64,000 bases of DNA. It comes from Mangrovihabitans endophyticus. GTDB lineage: Bacteria; Actinomycetota; Actinomycetes; Mycobacteriales; Micromonosporaceae. Positions 34,415 through 46,495 of the stretch are shown here, piece by piece (position 1 is the stretch's first letter; the number at the start of each line of letters is the position of its first letter). A model generated the notes under the pieces. It saw nothing but the letters and a program-made list of their open reading frames with translations, was not told the origin of the DNA and made no database searches. The DNA lies in assembly GCF_014646155.1 (NCBI RefSeq), contig NZ_BMMX01000009.1:1-64000 (forward strand), given 5' to 3'. Position numbers and translations under genes: made by a program.

Positions 34415-37400
34415 CCGAGGCGGACGAGGACCTGTTCCCGCTGACCGGCGCTCAGGAGGGCCTCTGGTTCGCCAACCGCCTCGCGGCGTACAGCAGCTTC
34501 CACCGCGGCGCCGAGATCCTCCAGATCCGGGGCCCGATCGACGTCTCGCTGTTCCGCGCGGCGGTCCGGCGGGTGCTGCACGAGGCGGAGACGGCGCGCC
34601 TGCGCATCCTGCAGACGCCGGAGGGTTTGCGGCAGTACCTCGGTCCGGACGAGCCGCTGCAGGTCGTCGACCTCGGCGCCGAACCGCATCCCGAGGCCGC
34701 CGTCCGGACCTGGTTCGACGCCGACCAGACACGTCCGGTGGACCTGGAGAACGGCCCGAACCACACCGTCGCGCTGTTTCGCGCCTCGGGCGACCGCCAT
34801 TTCTGGGTGCAGGCGTTCCACCACTGCCTGATGGACGGCTACGGCAACGCGATGGTCGCCGCGCGGCTGGCGGCGATCTACACGGCGCTGGTCGAGGGCA
34901 CCCCGGTGGCGCCCAATCCCTTCCCCCCGATGCGGCGGCTGGTGGATCTGGACCAGGCGTACCAAGGATCGGCGCAGTTCGCGGCCGACCGGGACCATTG
35001 GCGTGAGGTGCTGCGCGACCGGCCCGAACCGGTGACCCTCGCCGCCGGTGCCGGCACCGGGTCCACCACCAACCTGCGCGCCGTCGAGGTGATCCCCGCG
35101 GCGCAGGCGGCGGTGTTGCGAGCGGCGGCGGAGCGCCTGGGCGTGCGCTGGTCGGCGTTCGCGTTCGCGGCCACCGCTGCGTACCTGCACCGCTGGACGG
35201 GCGTCGGAGACATCGTGCTCGGCATGGCGGTGAAGGGCCGCAACTTCCCCGAGGCCCGCACCGCCGCCGGGATGTTCTCCAACGTGGTGCCGCTGCGGCT
35301 GCGCGTCGACCACACGACGACCGTGCGTCGACTGTGCGCCCAGACCCGCGCGGGCATGTCGGACGCACTGGCACACCAACGGTACGGATTCGACCGGATC
35401 CGCCGTGACGTCGGTGTGGTCGGCGGCGAACACCGGCTGTTCCGGTTCATCGTCAACATCCTGTCGTTCCATCCCTCGGTGACGTTCGCCGGAGTCCCCG
35501 CCGTTGTCGAGGACCCGACCAACTTCCCGGTCGACGACATGACCTTCCTGATTCACAGCCACCCGTCGGCGGGCGAGCAGATGCGGCTGCTGGTCGACGG
35601 GAACGCCGCTCTGTACCGCCCCGAGGACGTCCGGGCGCACGCCGGGCGCTTCGTGGGCTTCCTGCGCGCGCTGGCGGATGCGGACCCCGACGCGCCGGTG
35701 GACGCGGTGCCGGTGCTGGCCGCCGCGGAGCGCCGGCGTGTGCTGGCCGACTGGAACGCCACGTCGGCACCGGCGCCGCACGCCACGGTGGCGGACATGC
35801 TCCGTGCCGGCCCCGGCCCCGGCCCCGGTGCGGGTGGGGTGGCGGTGGTGGGGGAGGGGGTGTGTTTGTCGTATGGGGAGTTGGAGGTGGCGTCGAATCG
35901 GTTGGCGCGGTTGTTGGTGGAGCGGGGGGTGGGTGCGGAGTCGTTGGTGGCGGTGGTGGTGCCGCGGTCGGTGGAGTTGGTGGTGGCTCTGGTGGCGGTG
36001 GTGAAGGCCGGTGGTGCGTATGTGCCGGTGGATCCGGAGTATCCGCGGGAGCGGGTGCGGCAGGTGTTGGGGGATGCGGATCCGGTGGTGGTGGTGACGA
36101 CGTCGCGGGTGGGTGTGTTCGCGGGGTGGTCGTCGGTGGTGGTGGATGAGGTGGATTGGGGTCGGTGGTCGGGGGATCCGGTGGTGCCGGTGCGGGTGGT
36201 GGGTCCGGATTCTGCGTTGTATGTGGTGTATACGTCGGGGTCGACGGGGCGTGCCAAGGGTGTGGTGGTGACGCATCGTGCGGTGGTGAATTTGTTGTGG
36301 TGGATGCAGGGGCGTTATGGGTTGGGGGTTGCTGATCGGGTGTTGCAGCGGTCTCCGGCCAGTTTCGACGCCTCCGTGCCGGAGTTGTGGTGGCCGCTGG
36401 TCCACGGCGCGTGCATCGTGCTGGCGCGTGCGGGTGGGCATCGGGATCCGGACTATCTGGCCGGGTTGATCCGTGACCAGCGGGTCACCGTCGCCCAGTT
36501 CGTGCCGTCGATGCTCGCCGTCTTCCTGAACGCCGACGGTGTCGAGCGCTGCCGGACGCTGCGGCTGGTCATCGTCGGCGGCGAAACCGTGACCCGGCGG
36601 TTGCGCGACGACTTCCACGCGAAACTCGGCATCCCGCTGCAGAACACGTACGGGGCGACCGAACTCGCCGTCTCCACCTCGATCTGGTCCTGCGATCCCG
36701 GGACCGACGGGCCGTTCATCCCGGTGGGGCCGCCCGCGCGCAACGTCCGGGCGTACGTGCTCGACGACAGGATGCGCCCGGTGCCGGCCGGGATGACCGG
36801 TCATCTGTACGTCGCCGGTGACCAGTTGGCCCGCGGCTACCTGGGCGCACCGGGTCTGACCGCCGCGAAGTTCGTCGCGAACCCGTTCGAGCCCGGCGGC
36901 CGCATGTACCGGACCGGGGACCTGCTGCGGTGGACGTCCGACGGCAACATGGAGTTCGCCGGGCGCGCCGACGACCAGGTCAAGATCCGGGGATTCCGGG
37001 TGGAGCCCGGGGAGATCGCGAGCGCGGTGACCGCGCATCCCGCGGTGGGCGCGGCGACCGTGGTGGCTCGCACCGAGGGGGCCGGCGACGTGCGCCTGGT
37101 CGCCTATGTGGTGCCGGCGGACGGCCCCACGGAGGCGCTCCCACTCGCCGGCCTCCGGGCGTTCGTGACGAGCCGGCTCCCCGCGTACATGGTGCCCGCC
37201 GCCTTCGTCGCGCTGCCCGGCCTGCCGATGACGGCCAACGACAAGGTCGACGCCGACCGTCTGCCGGCCCCGGACTACGCGGCGCTCAGTGGCCACGGAC
37301 GTGGCCCGCTCACGTTGCGCGAGGAGACACTGTGCGCCGCGTTCGGCGAGGTTCTCGGCGTCGAGGTCACCGATGTGCAGGAGAGCTTCTTCGACCTCGG

Positions 37401-40400
37401 CGGCCACTCGCTGCTCGCCGTCAAGCTGGTCGAGCTGCTGCGCACCCGTAACGTGGCGATCGACATCCGGACCCTGTTCGACGCGCCCACGGTGGCCCGT
37501 CTCGCGGCGGCCACCGGGCGCGCGGAGGTCGAGGTTCCGCCCGTCCGCATCCCCGCCGGCGCCGAACGGATCACCGCCGAGATGGTCCCGCTCGCCGCCC
37601 TGACCACGCCGGAGCTCGCCCGTGCCGTCGCATCGGTACCCGGCGGGGCCGCCGAAGTCGCCGACATCTATCCGCTGGGGCCGCTGCAAGAGGGCCTGCT
37701 GTTCCACCATCTGGCCGCGGACGTCACCGGCGCCGACCCGTACGTGTCGCCGTTCGTCTGGATCCTCCCCGGCCGCGCCGAGGCCGAGAGCTTCCTCGCG
37801 GCCTGGCAGGCCGTCGTGGACCGGCACGACGTGTTGCGCAGCGGGCTCGCCTGGGAAGGGCTGAGCCACCCCGTGCAGATCGTGCGCCGCCGCGCCGTGC
37901 TGCCGGTGACCGAACTGACCGTGGCCGAGGCGGGCGGCACCGGGGCGACGGTGACGGAGCTGCTCGACCGGTGCGACCGGCCGATGGACCTGCGGCAGGC
38001 CCCGATGATGGAGGCGTTCCTGGCGGCGGAGCCGACCGGGCAGCGGTGGTTCGTGGTGTTGCGCTCCAGCCACATCGTCATGGACCACGCCGCGCTCGAC
38101 GTGCTGCTGACCGAGGTGGCGGCCATCCGCTCGGGGCAGGCGGACACGTTGCCGGAGCCGTTGCCGTACCGGACGTTCGTCGCGCAAGCGGTCCTCGGCG
38201 GCTCCCGCGCCGAGCACCGCCGGCACTTCGCGGACCTGCTCGGTGACGTCACCGAGCCGACGGCGCCGTTCGGTGTGCTGGAGGTGCACGGCGACGGGCG
38301 GGACGTCGCCGAGGTGCGGCAGACCCTCGGCGACGAACTTTCCCAGCGGCTGCGCGAGGAAGCCCGCAGGTGCGGCGTCACACCCGCGACGGTGTGGCAT
38401 GTGGTGTGGTCGCGGGTGCTGATGTCGCTGTCCGGCCGCAGCGACGTGGTGTTCGGCACCGTGCTGCTGGGCCGGATGCAGGGCGGATTCGGCAGCGACC
38501 GGGTGCCGGGCCTGTTCATGAACACCCTGCCGGTGCGCTCCCGCGGGAGCCGGCTCACCGTACGTGGTGCGGTGCGCGGGATGCAGGCCCAGCTCGCGGG
38601 CCTGATGGCACACGAACATGCGACCCTGCCGACGGCGCAGCAGGCGAGCGGGCTGCCGTCCGGCGCCCCCTTGTTCACCAGTGTCTTCAATTACCGGCAC
38701 GTCAGCGAGCCGGACGACGCCCGGCAGGGGCGGTGGCCCTCCTACTGGCGGGACCGCACCAACTATCCGCTGGTCACCGCGGTCAACGACGGGGGGCCCG
38801 GCACGCCGTTCGTGGTCGCGGTGCAGTCGGTGCCCGGTATCGACGCCGCCCTGGTGTGCGACCTCGTGCGGGCCACCGCCGGGCATGTGGCCGACGCGCT
38901 GCGGGACCGTCCCGGCACGGCCCTGGGCGCGATGCCCGTGCTGAGCGCCGAGAAATCGGAGCGGACGCTCGGGTGGAACCCCCCTGCGGAGCACCTCGCC
39001 GACGCGACGGTGGGCGACCTGCTGACCCCCGGTGCGGGTGGGGTGGCGGTGGTGGGGGAGGGGGTGTGTTTGTCGTATGGGGAGTTGGAGGTGGCGTCGA
39101 ATCGGTTGGCGCGGTTGTTGGTGGAGCGGGGGGTGGGTGCGGAGTCGTTGGTGGCGGTGGTGGTGCCGCGGTCGGTGGAGTTGGTGGTGGCTCTGGTGGC
39201 GGTGGTGAAGGCCGGTGGTGCGTATGTGCCGGTGGATCCGGAGTATCCGCGGGAGCGGGTGCGGCAGGTGTTGGGGGATGCGGATCCGGTGGTGGTGGTG
39301 ACGACGTCGCGGGTGGGTGTGTTCGCGGGGTGGTCGTCGGTGGTGGTGGATGAGGTGGATTGGGGTCGGTGGTCGGGGGATCCGGTGGTGCCGGTGCGGG
39401 TGGTGGGTCCGGATTCTGCGTTGTATGTGGTGTATACGTCGGGGTCGACGGGGCGTGCCAAGGGTGTGGTGGTGACGCATCGTGCGGTGGTGAATTTGTT
39501 GTGGTGGATGCAGGGGCGTTATGGGTTGGGGGTTGCTGATCGGGTGTTGCAGCGGTCTCCGGCCAGTTTCGACGCCTCGGTCTGGGAGTTGTGGTGGCCG
39601 CTGGTCCACGGCGCGTGCATCGTGCTGGCGCGTGCGGGTGGGCATCGGGATCCGGATTATCTGGCCGGGTTGATCCGTGACCAGCGGGTCACCGTCGCCC
39701 AGTTCGCCCCGTCGGCGCTCGAAGCCTTCCTCACCGCCGGAGCCGCCGCCGGCTGCACCAGCCTGCGCCTCGTCTTCGCGGGTGGGGAGCTGTTCACCCC
39801 GGCGCTGGCCCGTGCCGCGCTGAACGCCCTGCCCGCCGAAATCGTCAACCTGTACGGCCCCACCGAGACGGTCGTGCAGATGACCGCCCGCACCGTCGCC
39901 GACCCGGACGACGTCCGCATCGGGCGGTCCGCGCCCAACACCCGCGTCTACGTGCTCGACGACGACCTGCAACTCGTGCCCGCCGGGGTCGCGGGGGAAC
40001 TGTACGTCGGGGGCGTCCAGCAGGCCCGCGGCTACCTCTCGCGCCCGGACCTGACCGCCCAGAGGTTCGTCGCGAACCCGTTCGAGCCGGGCGAGCGGAT
40101 GTACCGGACCGGCGACCTGATGCGCTGGTCGCCGGAGGGTGAACTGTCCTTCGTCGGGCGCGCCGACGACCAGGTGAAAATCCGCGGCTACCGGGTCGAG
40201 CCGGCCGAGGTGGAGAACACCCTCGCCGGTCATCCCGGCGTGCACCGCGCGGTCGTCACGGTGGGCGCGGACCCGGCGGGCGGCAAGCGGCTCCTCGCGT
40301 ACGTGACCGGTGACGCGCTGACCGGCGGCGCGGTGCTCGCGTGGGCGCGTGAGCGGCTGCCCGAGCACATGGTCCCGTCCCGGGTGTCGGTGCTCGACAC

Positions 40401-43400
40401 GATGCCGCTGACGCACAACGGCAAGGTCGATCGCCGGGGGCTGCCCGAACCAGAAGAGGCGCCGACCGACCGGCCGGTCGGGCGTCCACCGGCGTCGCCG
40501 CGCGAGGAGCTGCTCTGTCAAGTGTTCGCCGACGTGCTGGGCGGTCCCGTGCCGGGCCCCGATGAGAGCTTCTTCGACCTGGGCGGCCATTCGCTGCTGG
40601 CGACCCGCCTGGTCAGCCGGCTGCGGACGGTGCTGGGCGTGGAGGTGACGCTGCGCACGGTGTTCCAGGAACCGACCGCCGCGCGCCTCGCTGGTTCGCT
40701 CGGCTCGGGTACCGCGCCGGTCCGGCCGCCCGTGCGGCCCGCGCCGCGTCCGGAGGTGGCGCCCCTGTCGTACGCGCAGCGGCGGTTGTGGTTCCTGGAC
40801 CAGTTGCACGGGCCGTCCACCACCTACGTCATCCCCTCGGTGCTGCGCCTGCGGGGCGACGTGGACGCCGCCGCCCTCGCCGCCGCCGTCACCGACGTGG
40901 TGACCCGGCACGAGGCGTTGCGGACGGTGGTGGCGACCGTCGACGGGGAGCCCTGCCAGAGGGTGATTCCGGCTGCGGAGCTGCCGTCGGTGATCACCGT
41001 GCAGCGAGTCGGACCGGGGGCCACGGATGCCGCCGTCACCCGCCTGTCGCAGCGCCCGTTCGACCTGGCGACCGAACCGCCGCTGCGCGCCGCCGTCCTG
41101 ATCACCGGCGACGGCGAGGCGCTCCTGGTCGTGGTGACGCACCACATCGCCGGTGACATGTGGTCGCTCGGGCCGTTCTGGCGTGACGTCTCCGAGGCCT
41201 ACCGGGCGCGCCACGCCGGCCGTCCCGCGGTGTGGCCGCCGCTGCCGGTGCAGTACATCGACTACACGTTGTGGCAGCGGCGTCTGCTGGGCGCCGCGGA
41301 CGACGAGCGGAGCCTGATGGCGCGCCAAGTCGCGTACTGGCGTGGCGCGCTCGCCGGGGTGCCCGAGGAACTGGCCCTGCCCGTCGACCACCCCCGAGCG
41401 GCTGTCGCATCGCACCGTGGCGGGGTCGTCCCGCTGGAGGTCGCCGCGGAACTGCACGAACGTCTGCTCGATCTGGCCCGCAAGTGCGGCGTGACGCTGG
41501 TGATGGTGATGCAGGCAGCGCTGGCGGTGTCCCTGTCGCGCTCCGGCGCCGGGCCCGACGTCACGATCGGCTGTCCGGTCGCGGGGCGCAACGACGAGGC
41601 GCTCGACGACCTGGTGGGCATCTTCGTGAACACGCTGGTGCTGCGAGCCGACCTCACCGGCGACCCGAACTTCGCGACCCTCCTGCACCGCGTACGGGAG
41701 GCGGGGCTCGCCGCCTTCGAGCACCAGGACGTGCCGTTCGAGCGGCTGGTGGAAGAACTCGCGCCCGCCCGGTCACAGGCGCGGCACCCGCTGTTCCAGG
41801 TGAGCCTGAACGTGCAGAACGGCCGGCCGCCGGTGCCGTCGCTGCCGGGCGTCCAGGTCGAACCCGTGTCCGCGCCGGGCCCGTTGCCGGTCCGCTTCGA
41901 CCTGGACATCAGCCTGACCGAGCACGTCGACGACGGCCGTCCGGCGGGCCTGGAGGGCGTCCTGGTCTACGCCACCGACCTGTTCGAACCCGAGACCGCG
42001 CGGGCCCTGGGGCGGCGCCTGGTGACGGTGCTGGAGGCGGTCACGACCGACCCCGCGCTCCGGGTCTCCCGGATACCGCTGCCGGAGGCGCAGGAGCAGC
42101 GACGAGTTCTCCGGCACGGTGCGCGAACCGTGGCCGAGCGACCCGAGCGGACCGTGCCGGAGATGTTCGCCGCGCAGGCGGCGCGGACACCCGACGAGGT
42201 GGCGGTCACCGACGCGGCCGGCGCGATGTCCTACGGCGAGCTGGAACGGCGGGCGAACGGGCTGGCGCGGCGGCTGGCCCGTCACGGGGTGGGACCGGAA
42301 TCCCTGGTGGCGGTGATGATGGACCGCGGCGCGCCGGCGATCGTGGCGATGCTCGCGGTGCTGAAGGCCGGCGGTGCCTATGCGCCGATCGACCCCGCCT
42401 ACCCACCGGCCCGCATCCGTGAGTTGCTCGCGCATGTCCGGCCGGCGCTGGTGCTCACCGCGGACCCGGCGGCGGCGCACCTGCCGCGGGACGCCGGTGC
42501 GCCGCCCTACCTGCTGCTCGGCACGGCACCGGCCGCAGACGACGAAACCGCCGCATTCGGCGACGCCGACCGGCGGCGGCCCCTGCTTCCCGCCCATCCC
42601 GCCTACGTCATCTTCACCTCGGGATCGACCGGCCGGCCCAAGGGCGTCGTGGTGTCGCACGGCAACGTCCGATGGCTGCTGGAGGCGGCCTGGCCGCAGG
42701 TCGGGACGACGGCCGGGCGTGACGTCTGGTCCTGGACCCACTCGTACGCCTTCGACTTCGCGGTCTGGGAGATCTGGGGGGCGTTGCTGCGCGGCGACCG
42801 GCTGGTCGCGGTGCCCGCCATGGTGAGCCGGTCGGCGCACGAGCTGCTGCGGCTGCTCGCCCGGGAACGGGTGACCGTCCTGAATCAGACACCCTCGGCC
42901 TTCTCCGAGCTGGTGGTGGCCGACCGCGACGATCCGGCGACCGGCGACCGCCTCGCGTTGCGGACCATCGTGTTCGGCGGCGAAACGCTGCAACTGTCGC
43001 GTCTGCGCGACTGGTCACGGCGGCGCCCCGGCGTGACAACGGCACTGATCAACATGTACGGCATCACCGAGACCACGGTTCACGTCACCGCCCACCACCT
43101 GGACGCCGATCACCCCGGCCGGCGTGTCGGCTCTCCCCTCGGGCGAGGGCTGCCGGCCACCGGGGCCCTGGTGCTGGACGCCGCGCTGCAGCCGGTGCCA
43201 CCCGGCGTGGCGGGTGAGCTGTACGTCAGCGGCGCCGGACTGGCTCGTGGCTATCTGCGCGGGCCGGAGCTCACCGCGTCGCGCTTCGTGGCCCTCCCCG
43301 GCGGCCGGGGTGAGCGCATGTACCGTACCGGCGACGTGGTGCGCTGGTGCGGCGACGGGACGCTGGAGCACCTGGGCCGGGCCGACGATCAGGTGAAGAT

Positions 43401-43974
43401 TCGCGGATACCGGATCGAGCCGGCCGAGGTCGCCGCGGTGCTGTGCGGGATGGCCGGCGTCACCGCGGCGGCGGTGATCGTCCGTGAGGACGTGCCGGGC
43501 GACCGGCGACTTGTCGCGTACGTCGTGCCGGAGGGCGACGCGCCGGACGCGCAGGCGATCCGGGAACACGCCGCCCTCCGCCTGCCCGGCCACATGGTGC
43601 CCGCCGACGTGGTCGCGGTGCCCGAACTGCCCCGGACGGTCAACGGCAAGCTGGACCGGCACGCGCTGCCGGCACCGGCGCGGCGCGGCTGCCCCTCCCG
43701 GCCACCGTCCAGCGACACCGAACGGGTGCTGTGCGACGTGTACGCCGAGGTGCTCAAGGTTCCCGAGGTGGGCGTCGACGACGACTTCTTCGAGCTGGGC
43801 GGCCATTCGCTGCTGGCGACTCGGCTGATCAGCCGCGTGCGCACCCTCGTGCGGGTGGAGGTGTCCCTGCGATGGGTGTTCGACAGCCCCACACCGGCCG
43901 GCCTCGCCCGGCGGATCGAAGCCGCCGCCGTGCCCGCGCGACCACCGCTGCGCCGCGTGGTGCCGCCACGGTGA
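34411..43974 (+). CDS. NRPS2: C-A-T-C/E-A(Gln-like)-T-C-A(Thr)-T
   Basis: A 3187-residue synthetase. C1 1-455 (HHCLMDGYG, His137-138; EntF-like opening); A3 460-960; T Ser1000; dual C/E-type 1045-1525 ([23 protein letters not shown], first His replaced by Ser1220, catalytic His1221 kept); A4 1530-2025; T Ser2061; C 2117-2560 (HHIAGDMWS, 2244); A5 2581-3090; T Ser3133. Hand-read codes: A3 D-A-P-Q-I-G-T-V-S, unassigned; A4 D-A-W-Q-F-G-L-V-Q, near Gln; A5 D-F-W-N-V-G-M-V-H, Thr. The dual domain implies a D-residue from A3. GTG at 34411 overlaps the HAD stop. The N-terminal halves of A3 and A4 are nearly identical DNA. No thioesterase. Confidence 0.94.
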   Translation: MTEADEDLFPLTGAQEGLWFANRLAAYSSFHRGAEILQIRGPIDVSLFRAAVRRVLHEAETARLRILQTPEGLRQYLGPDEPLQVVDLGAEPHPEAAVRTWFDADQTRPVDLENGPNHTVALFRASGDRHFWVQAFHHCLMDGYGNAMVAARLAAIYTALVEGTPVAPNPFPPMRRLVDLDQAYQGSAQFAADRDHWREVLRDRPEPVTLAAGAGTGSTTNLRAVEVIPAAQAAVLRAAAERLGVRWSAFAFAATAAYLHRWTGVGDIVLGMAVKGRNFPEARTAAGMFSNVVPLRLRVDHTTTVRRLCAQTRAGMSDALAHQRYGFDRIRRDVGVVGGEHRLFRFIVNILSFHPSVTFAGVPAVVEDPTNFPVDDMTFLIHSHPSAGEQMRLLVDGNAALYRPEDVRAHAGRFVGFLRALADADPDAPVDAVPVLAAAERRRVLADWNATSAPAPHATVADMLRAGPGPGPGAGGVAVVGEGVCLSYGELEVASNRLARLLVERGVGAESLVAVVVPRSVELVVALVAVVKAGGAYVPVDPEYPRERVRQVLGDADPVVVVTTSRVGVFAGWSSVVVDEVDWGRWSGDPVVPVRVVGPDSALYVVYTSGSTGRAKGVVVTHRAVVNLLWWMQGRYGLGVADRVLQRSPASFDASVPELWWPLVHGACIVLARAGGHRDPDYLAGLIRDQRVTVAQFVPSMLAVFLNADGVERCRTLRLVIVGGETVTRRLRDDFHAKLGIPLQNTYGATELAVSTSIWSCDPGTDGPFIPVGPPARNVRAYVLDDRMRPVPAGMTGHLYVAGDQLARGYLGAPGLTAAKFVANPFEPGGRMYRTGDLLRWTSDGNMEFAGRADDQVKIRGFRVEPGEIASAVTAHPAVGAATVVARTEGAGDVRLVAYVVPADGPTEALPLAGLRAFVTSRLPAYMVPAAFVALPGLPMTANDKVDADRLPAPDYAALSGHGRGPLTLREETLCAAFGEVLGVEVTDVQESFFDLGGHSLLAVKLVELLRTRNVAIDIRTLFDAPTVARLAAATGRAEVEVPPVRIPAGAERITAEMVPLAALTTPELARAVASVPGGAAEVADIYPLGPLQEGLLFHHLAADVTGADPYVSPFVWILPGRAEAESFLAAWQAVVDRHDVLRSGLAWEGLSHPVQIVRRRAVLPVTELTVAEAGGTGATVTELLDRCDRPMDLRQAPMMEAFLAAEPTGQRWFVVLRSSHIVMDHAALDVLLTEVAAIRSGQADTLPEPLPYRTFVAQAVLGGSRAEHRRHFADLLGDVTEPTAPFGVLEVHGDGRDVAEVRQTLGDELSQRLREEARRCGVTPATVWHVVWSRVLMSLSGRSDVVFGTVLLGRMQGGFGSDRVPGLFMNTLPVRSRGSRLTVRGAVRGMQAQLAGLMAHEHATLPTAQQASGLPSGAPLFTSVFNYRHVSEPDDARQGRWPSYWRDRTNYPLVTAVNDGGPGTPFVVAVQSVPGIDAALVCDLVRATAGHVADALRDRPGTALGAMPVLSAEKSERTLGWNPPAEHLADATVGDLLTPGAGGVAVVGEGVCLSYGELEVASNRLARLLVERGVGAESLVAVVVPRSVELVVALVAVVKAGGAYVPVDPEYPRERVRQVLGDADPVVVVTTSRVGVFAGWSSVVVDEVDWGRWSGDPVVPVRVVGPDSALYVVYTSGSTGRAKGVVVTHRAVVNLLWWMQGRYGLGVADRVLQRSPASFDASVWELWWPLVHGACIVLARAGGHRDPDYLAGLIRDQRVTVAQFAPSALEAFLTAGAAAGCTSLRLVFAGGELFTPALARAALNALPAEIVNLYGPTETVVQMTARTVADPDDVRIGRSAPNTRVYVLDDDLQLVPAGVAGELYVGGVQQARGYLSRPDLTAQRFVANPFEPGERMYRTGDLMRWSPEGELSFVGRADDQVKIRGYRVEPAEVENTLAGHPGVHRAVVTVGADPAGGKRLLAYVTGDALTGGAVLAWARERLPEHMVPSRVSVLDTMPLTHNGKVDRRGLPEPEEAPTDRPVGRPPASPREELLCQVFADVLGGPVPGPDESFFDLGGHSLLATRLVSRLRTVLGVEVTLRTVFQEPTAARLAGSLGSGTAPVRPPVRPAPRPEVAPLSYAQRRLWFLDQLHGPSTTYVIPSVLRLRGDVDAAALAAAVTDVVTRHEALRTVVATVDGEPCQRVIPAAELPSVITVQRVGPGATDAAVTRLSQRPFDLATEPPLRAAVLITGDGEALLVVVTHHIAGDMWSLGPFWRDVSEAYRARHAGRPAVWPPLPVQYIDYTLWQRRLLGAADDERSLMARQVAYWRGALAGVPEELALPVDHPRAAVASHRGGVVPLEVAAELHERLLDLARKCGVTLVMVMQAALAVSLSRSGAGPDVTIGCPVAGRNDEALDDLVGIFVNTLVLRADLTGDPNFATLLHRVREAGLAAFEHQDVPFERLVEELAPARSQARHPLFQVSLNVQNGRPPVPSLPGVQVEPVSAPGPLPVRFDLDISLTEHVDDGRPAGLEGVLVYATDLFEPETARALGRRLVTVLEAVTTDPALRVSRIPLPEAQEQRRVLRHGARTVAERPERTVPEMFAAQAARTPDEVAVTDAAGAMSYGELERRANGLARRLARHGVGPESLVAVMMDRGAPAIVAMLAVLKAGGAYAPIDPAYPPARIRELLAHVRPALVLTADPAAAHLPRDAGAPPYLLLGTAPAADDETAAFGDADRRRPLLPAHPAYVIFTSGSTGRPKGVVVSHGNVRWLLEAAWPQVGTTAGRDVWSWTHSYAFDFAVWEIWGALLRGDRLVAVPAMVSRSAHELLRLLARERVTVLNQTPSAFSELVVADRDDPATGDRLALRTIVFGGETLQLSRLRDWSRRRPGVTTALINMYGITETTVHVTAHHLDADHPGRRVGSPLGRGLPATGALVLDAALQPVPPGVAGELYVSGAGLARGYLRGPELTASRFVALPGGRGERMYRTGDVVRWCGDGTLEHLGRADDQVKIRGYRIEPAEVAAVLCGMAGVTAAAVIVREDVPGDRRLVAYVVPEGDAPDAQAIREHAALRLPGHMVPADVVAVPELPRTVNGKLDRHALPAPARRGCPSRPPSSDTERVLCDVYAEVLKVPEVGVDDDFFELGGHSLLATRLISRVRTLVRVEVSLRWVFDSPTPAGLARRIEAAAVPARPPLRRVVPPR
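35823..36502 (+). repeat. 680-base near-identical tract, copy 1 (A3 N-terminal half)
   Basis: Identical to 39027-39706 for the first 552 bases, then differs at four bases within six (36375-36380) and at 36453. The four-base patch changes Trp to Pro at the pocket position equivalent to GrsA 239, the only amino-acid difference in the tract. Codon use is distinct from the flanks. Confidence 0.85.
39027..39706 (+). repeat. 680-base near-identical tract, copy 2 (A4 N-terminal half)
   Basis: Second copy of 35823-36502, offset 3204. It reads SVWELW where copy 1 reads SVPELW. Both copies end just after the VTVAQF segment that carries pocket position 278. Confidence 0.85.
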
Positions 43975-44022
43975 ACCGCCCGGCCCCCGGGCCACCGCCG
44001 TGGGGCCGGCTCCGCGGCTGAA

Positions 44023-45096
44023 TCAGTCCACCGACAACACGTAGAGGTACGAGTGGGGTGCCCCGAACGGCACCACCCGCTGCGTGCGCAGACCCGCCTC
44101 GGCGAACAGCTCGTCGTACGTCTCCTTGGGGTGCACCGGCACGCCCATGAGCGCGTGGGCGAGCTCGAAGCCGGCGGAGAAGACCGGCAGGGTGGTTGGG
44201 TTGTCGCGGCGCGGCCGGGCCATCGTGTCGGCCAGCACGAAGGTGTGCGCCGCGGGGAAGGCGGCGCGCATCGCGGTGAGGACGATGTGCCGGGTCTCCG
44301 GCGGCGCCAGCAGGTCGTGCAGGAGGAAGAAGCTGAGGACGGTGTCGGCCTGCGCGGTCTGTTCGCGCAGCTCCTTGCGCAGGATCACGTCCAAGGCGTC
44401 GGCGCGGAACACCTGCAACCGATCGTCCAGCCCGGCCTGGTGGATGCTCCGCCGTGCCAGCTCCGTCGCCGGTTCGCTGATGTCGATGCCCAGGCCGGTG
44501 ACGCCGGCTCGCTGGGACAGGATCCGGCACAGGCGTGCCGCGGTGCCACACCCCAGGTCCACCAGGGAGTCGAAGCGCAGGTCGGCCAGCACCGCATCGA
44601 GAATGTCCGCGAAGATGAACTCGTCGCACTGCGCCGATCCCAGCGCCGCCATCGCCTCGTCGCGGTGCACATCGTGCCCGTAGGCGACGGAGCCGTCCGC
44701 CAGCGCGCCGGCGGCGGAGAAGACCGAGCCGTACCCGCCGACGGCCCAGGTGAAGAACCCGCGCTTGTCCATGATCTCGCGGCCCGCGGGTGTGACGGTG
44801 ATGTTCGCGCCGTCCAGCGACAGGTGGCCCATCTCGGCGGCCAGGCGCACCAGCCGCAGCGCCACCGCCGGGTCGCCCGGCAGGGGCGCGGTGAACTGCC
44901 CGGCCGTCGTGGCGCCGGTGGCGGCGAGCATCCGGAACAATCCGAGCCGATCCAGCGCGAAGACGACGTGCGCGCCGACAAAGCCGTTGAACACGGTGTC
45001 GGCGTCCAAGGGTGTGGTCGCCAGGCCCTGCCATGCCGCCGGTGGCTCGGTGTCGTGCCACGCGAGGCTCTGGGTGTCGCTGGGCGTAGTGGTCAT
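44023..45096 (-). CDS. SAM methyltransferase with winged-helix dimerisation domain
   Basis: A 357-residue methyltransferase of the two-domain type. An N-terminal winged-helix/dimerisation part (about 30-120; ALDRLGLFRMLAATGATTAGQF) precedes a Rossmann core with VDLGCGTAARLCRIL (SAM motif I), GLGIDISEPATELARR, FRADALD, and SFFLLHDLLAPPE. This build is shared by small-molecule O-methyltransferases and by MppJ-type alpha-keto-acid C-methyltransferases, so O- versus C-methylation is open. GAGGAG lies just before the ATG at 45096. Last gene of the eight-gene minus operon; it ends 48 bases from the convergent NRPS2 stop. Confidence 0.85.
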   Translation of the reverse strand: MTTTPSDTQSLAWHDTEPPAAWQGLATTPLDADTVFNGFVGAHVVFALDRLGLFRMLAATGATTAGQFTAPLPGDPAVALRLVRLAAEMGHLSLDGANITVTPAGREIMDKRGFFTWAVGGYGSVFSAAGALADGSVAYGHDVHRDEAMAALGSAQCDEFIFADILDAVLADLRFDSLVDLGCGTAARLCRILSQRAGVTGLGIDISEPATELARRSIHQAGLDDRLQVFRADALDVILRKELREQTAQADTVLSFFLLHDLLAPPETRHIVLTAMRAAFPAAHTFVLADTMARPRRDNPTTLPVFSAGFELAHALMGVPVHPKETYDELFAEAGLRTQRVVPFGAPHSYLYVLSVD

Positions 45097-45118
45097 GCTC
45101 CTCGCCTTTCCTCATCGC

Positions 45119-46495
45119 TCAGGTCCATCGCCGCTCCGTGCGGTATCCGAGGTTCGCGGCCAGCTCCCGCGTTCCGTCCACCGCGTCGACGGCCGCACGG
45201 ATGGCTTGTGCCCGCGCGCGCCACCGCGCCGGAGCCGGCGGTGCGGTCGCCACGACCGGCGGGATTCCGGTGTGCGCGGCGTGCAACAAGGCGTCGCCGG
45301 GCCTGACGGCGAGCCACCGCGTGATGCGGAGAACCTGCGCGACCCGCATCCGCGGGTCTCCGGTCAGATCCTCGAACCGGACCCGCAGGTAGTCCTCGTC
45401 GGCAAGGCGCTCCCGGTGGGCGAGCACGCTCTGGTGGCTGGTGCGCCACTGGAACGCGCAGACCTCCATCAGCGAGCGGTCCCGCATGTCCTGCCAGCCG
45501 GGCGGCAGATCGAACTTCCACCAGCACCGGTCGAGCGGGCGGTCGTCGCTGTAGCCGCGGATGCTCATCGGGACCGGCATCTCATGGGCATGGAACCCGT
45601 GATGCCGCCAGCCGTCGTAGAGCCCGTTGATCGCCGCGGCGGGGTTGCGAGTCAGATGCAGCACCATGATCCGGGCCTGCGGGAAGAGCGCGCGCAGAAA
45701 GTCCATCCGGTACGCGTTGCTGGGCGTCTTGACGACCAGAGCCTTCGTGCGGATGTCTTCCTCGCGGGCACGCCGCCACGCCTGCGGGAGGACGAACGGC
45801 GGCTCCTCGACGACGCGGGTTCCGGGCGGACCGGCCGGGGGGCGGCATCCGGTCAGATCCGGCAGCGTGTGCCGTGGCAGGTCGTAGTACCAGGGATCGA
45901 CGGGCCGTCCCCAGATGCGCAGCATCGCCGCGAGAAAACCGATCGGCTCGGGAAGGGCGGTCCGGGGTGAGCCGGGAGTCCGGCGCAGCCGGTGCAGAGT
46001 GTCGTGCGCCGTGGCCATCCACCGTGGGGTCTCGATGTGCCGCTCGGGCCACTGGATCCCGAAACGCCATGCGGCGTCCAGCGCGAACTCGTCGTCGTCG
46101 GCGATGGCCCCGGCGGGCCGGCCGGCGTCCAGCGCGAGCTCCGCGTCGAGCACCCGTCGGCCGTCCTCGCCGAGGGCGTGGACGTGCTCCGCGGTGAGTT
46201 CGTCCGAGCCGGTTCCGCTGTCCGGGAAGCCGAGCCCCGCCAGGCGCAGGAACGGGTTGAACTCGCCGCGCAGGTGCAGCAGCGCGTCGCAGTGCCGCAG
46301 CAGCTCCGTCACCATGCTCGACCCGCCCCGCGAGCTGGAGGCCACGACGACGAGCCGGCGCACCCGCCGGGTGAAGTCGCTGACGTACGGGCCGCGCAAG
46401 CCGCGCAGCAGGGCGAGGCGCGCGCCGAGGGGGTCCGGCGGCGCCCCGCCGGTCAGGCGAGCGGCTTGCGAAGGGAGTAGACGCACCAGCGCCAC
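45119..46495 (-). CDS. Sulfotransferase-family protein (cluster copy 2)
   Basis: A 458-residue P-loop sulfotransferase. VVVASSSRGGSSMVTELL is the PAPS 5'-phosphosulfate loop and VLHLTRNPAAAINGLYDGWR the 3'-phosphate motif. It is larger than the other sulfotransferases, with a long Arg/Pro-rich middle. Expected to sulfate a hydroxyl of the peptide or a precursor. The GTG at 46495 would overlap the upstream fusion gene by 43 bases without a visible ribosome site; a start further in is possible, so the N terminus is uncertain. Operon member. Confidence 0.78.
   Translation of the reverse strand: MALVRLLPSQAARLTGGAPPDPLGARLALLRGLRGPYVSDFTRRVRRLVVVASSSRGGSSMVTELLRHCDALLHLRGEFNPFLRLAGLGFPDSGTGSDELTAEHVHALGEDGRRVLDAELALDAGRPAGAIADDDEFALDAAWRFGIQWPERHIETPRWMATAHDTLHRLRRTPGSPRTALPEPIGFLAAMLRIWGRPVDPWYYDLPRHTLPDLTGCRPPAGPPGTRVVEEPPFVLPQAWRRAREEDIRTKALVVKTPSNAYRMDFLRALFPQARIMVLHLTRNPAAAINGLYDGWRHHGFHAHEMPVPMSIRGYSDDRPLDRCWWKFDLPPGWQDMRDRSLMEVCAFQWRTSHQSVLAHRERLADEDYLRVRFEDLTGDPRMRVAQVLRITRWLAVRPGDALLHAAHTGIPPVVATAPPAPARWRARAQAIRAAVDAVDGTRELAANLGYRTERRWT

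Noticed and set aside
37448..37452. GTAAC strings inside genes (also near 6179, 51617 and 61907)
   Set aside because: They lie within coding sequence, lack the GYGG extension and second box, and have no -10 at the right distance.
34396..41724. Very long minus-strand open frame opposite NRPS2
   Set aside because: A shadow of the GC-biased NRPS2 gene: the translation is His/Arg/Pro-rich with no domain, and the plus-strand frame is unmistakably NRPS.
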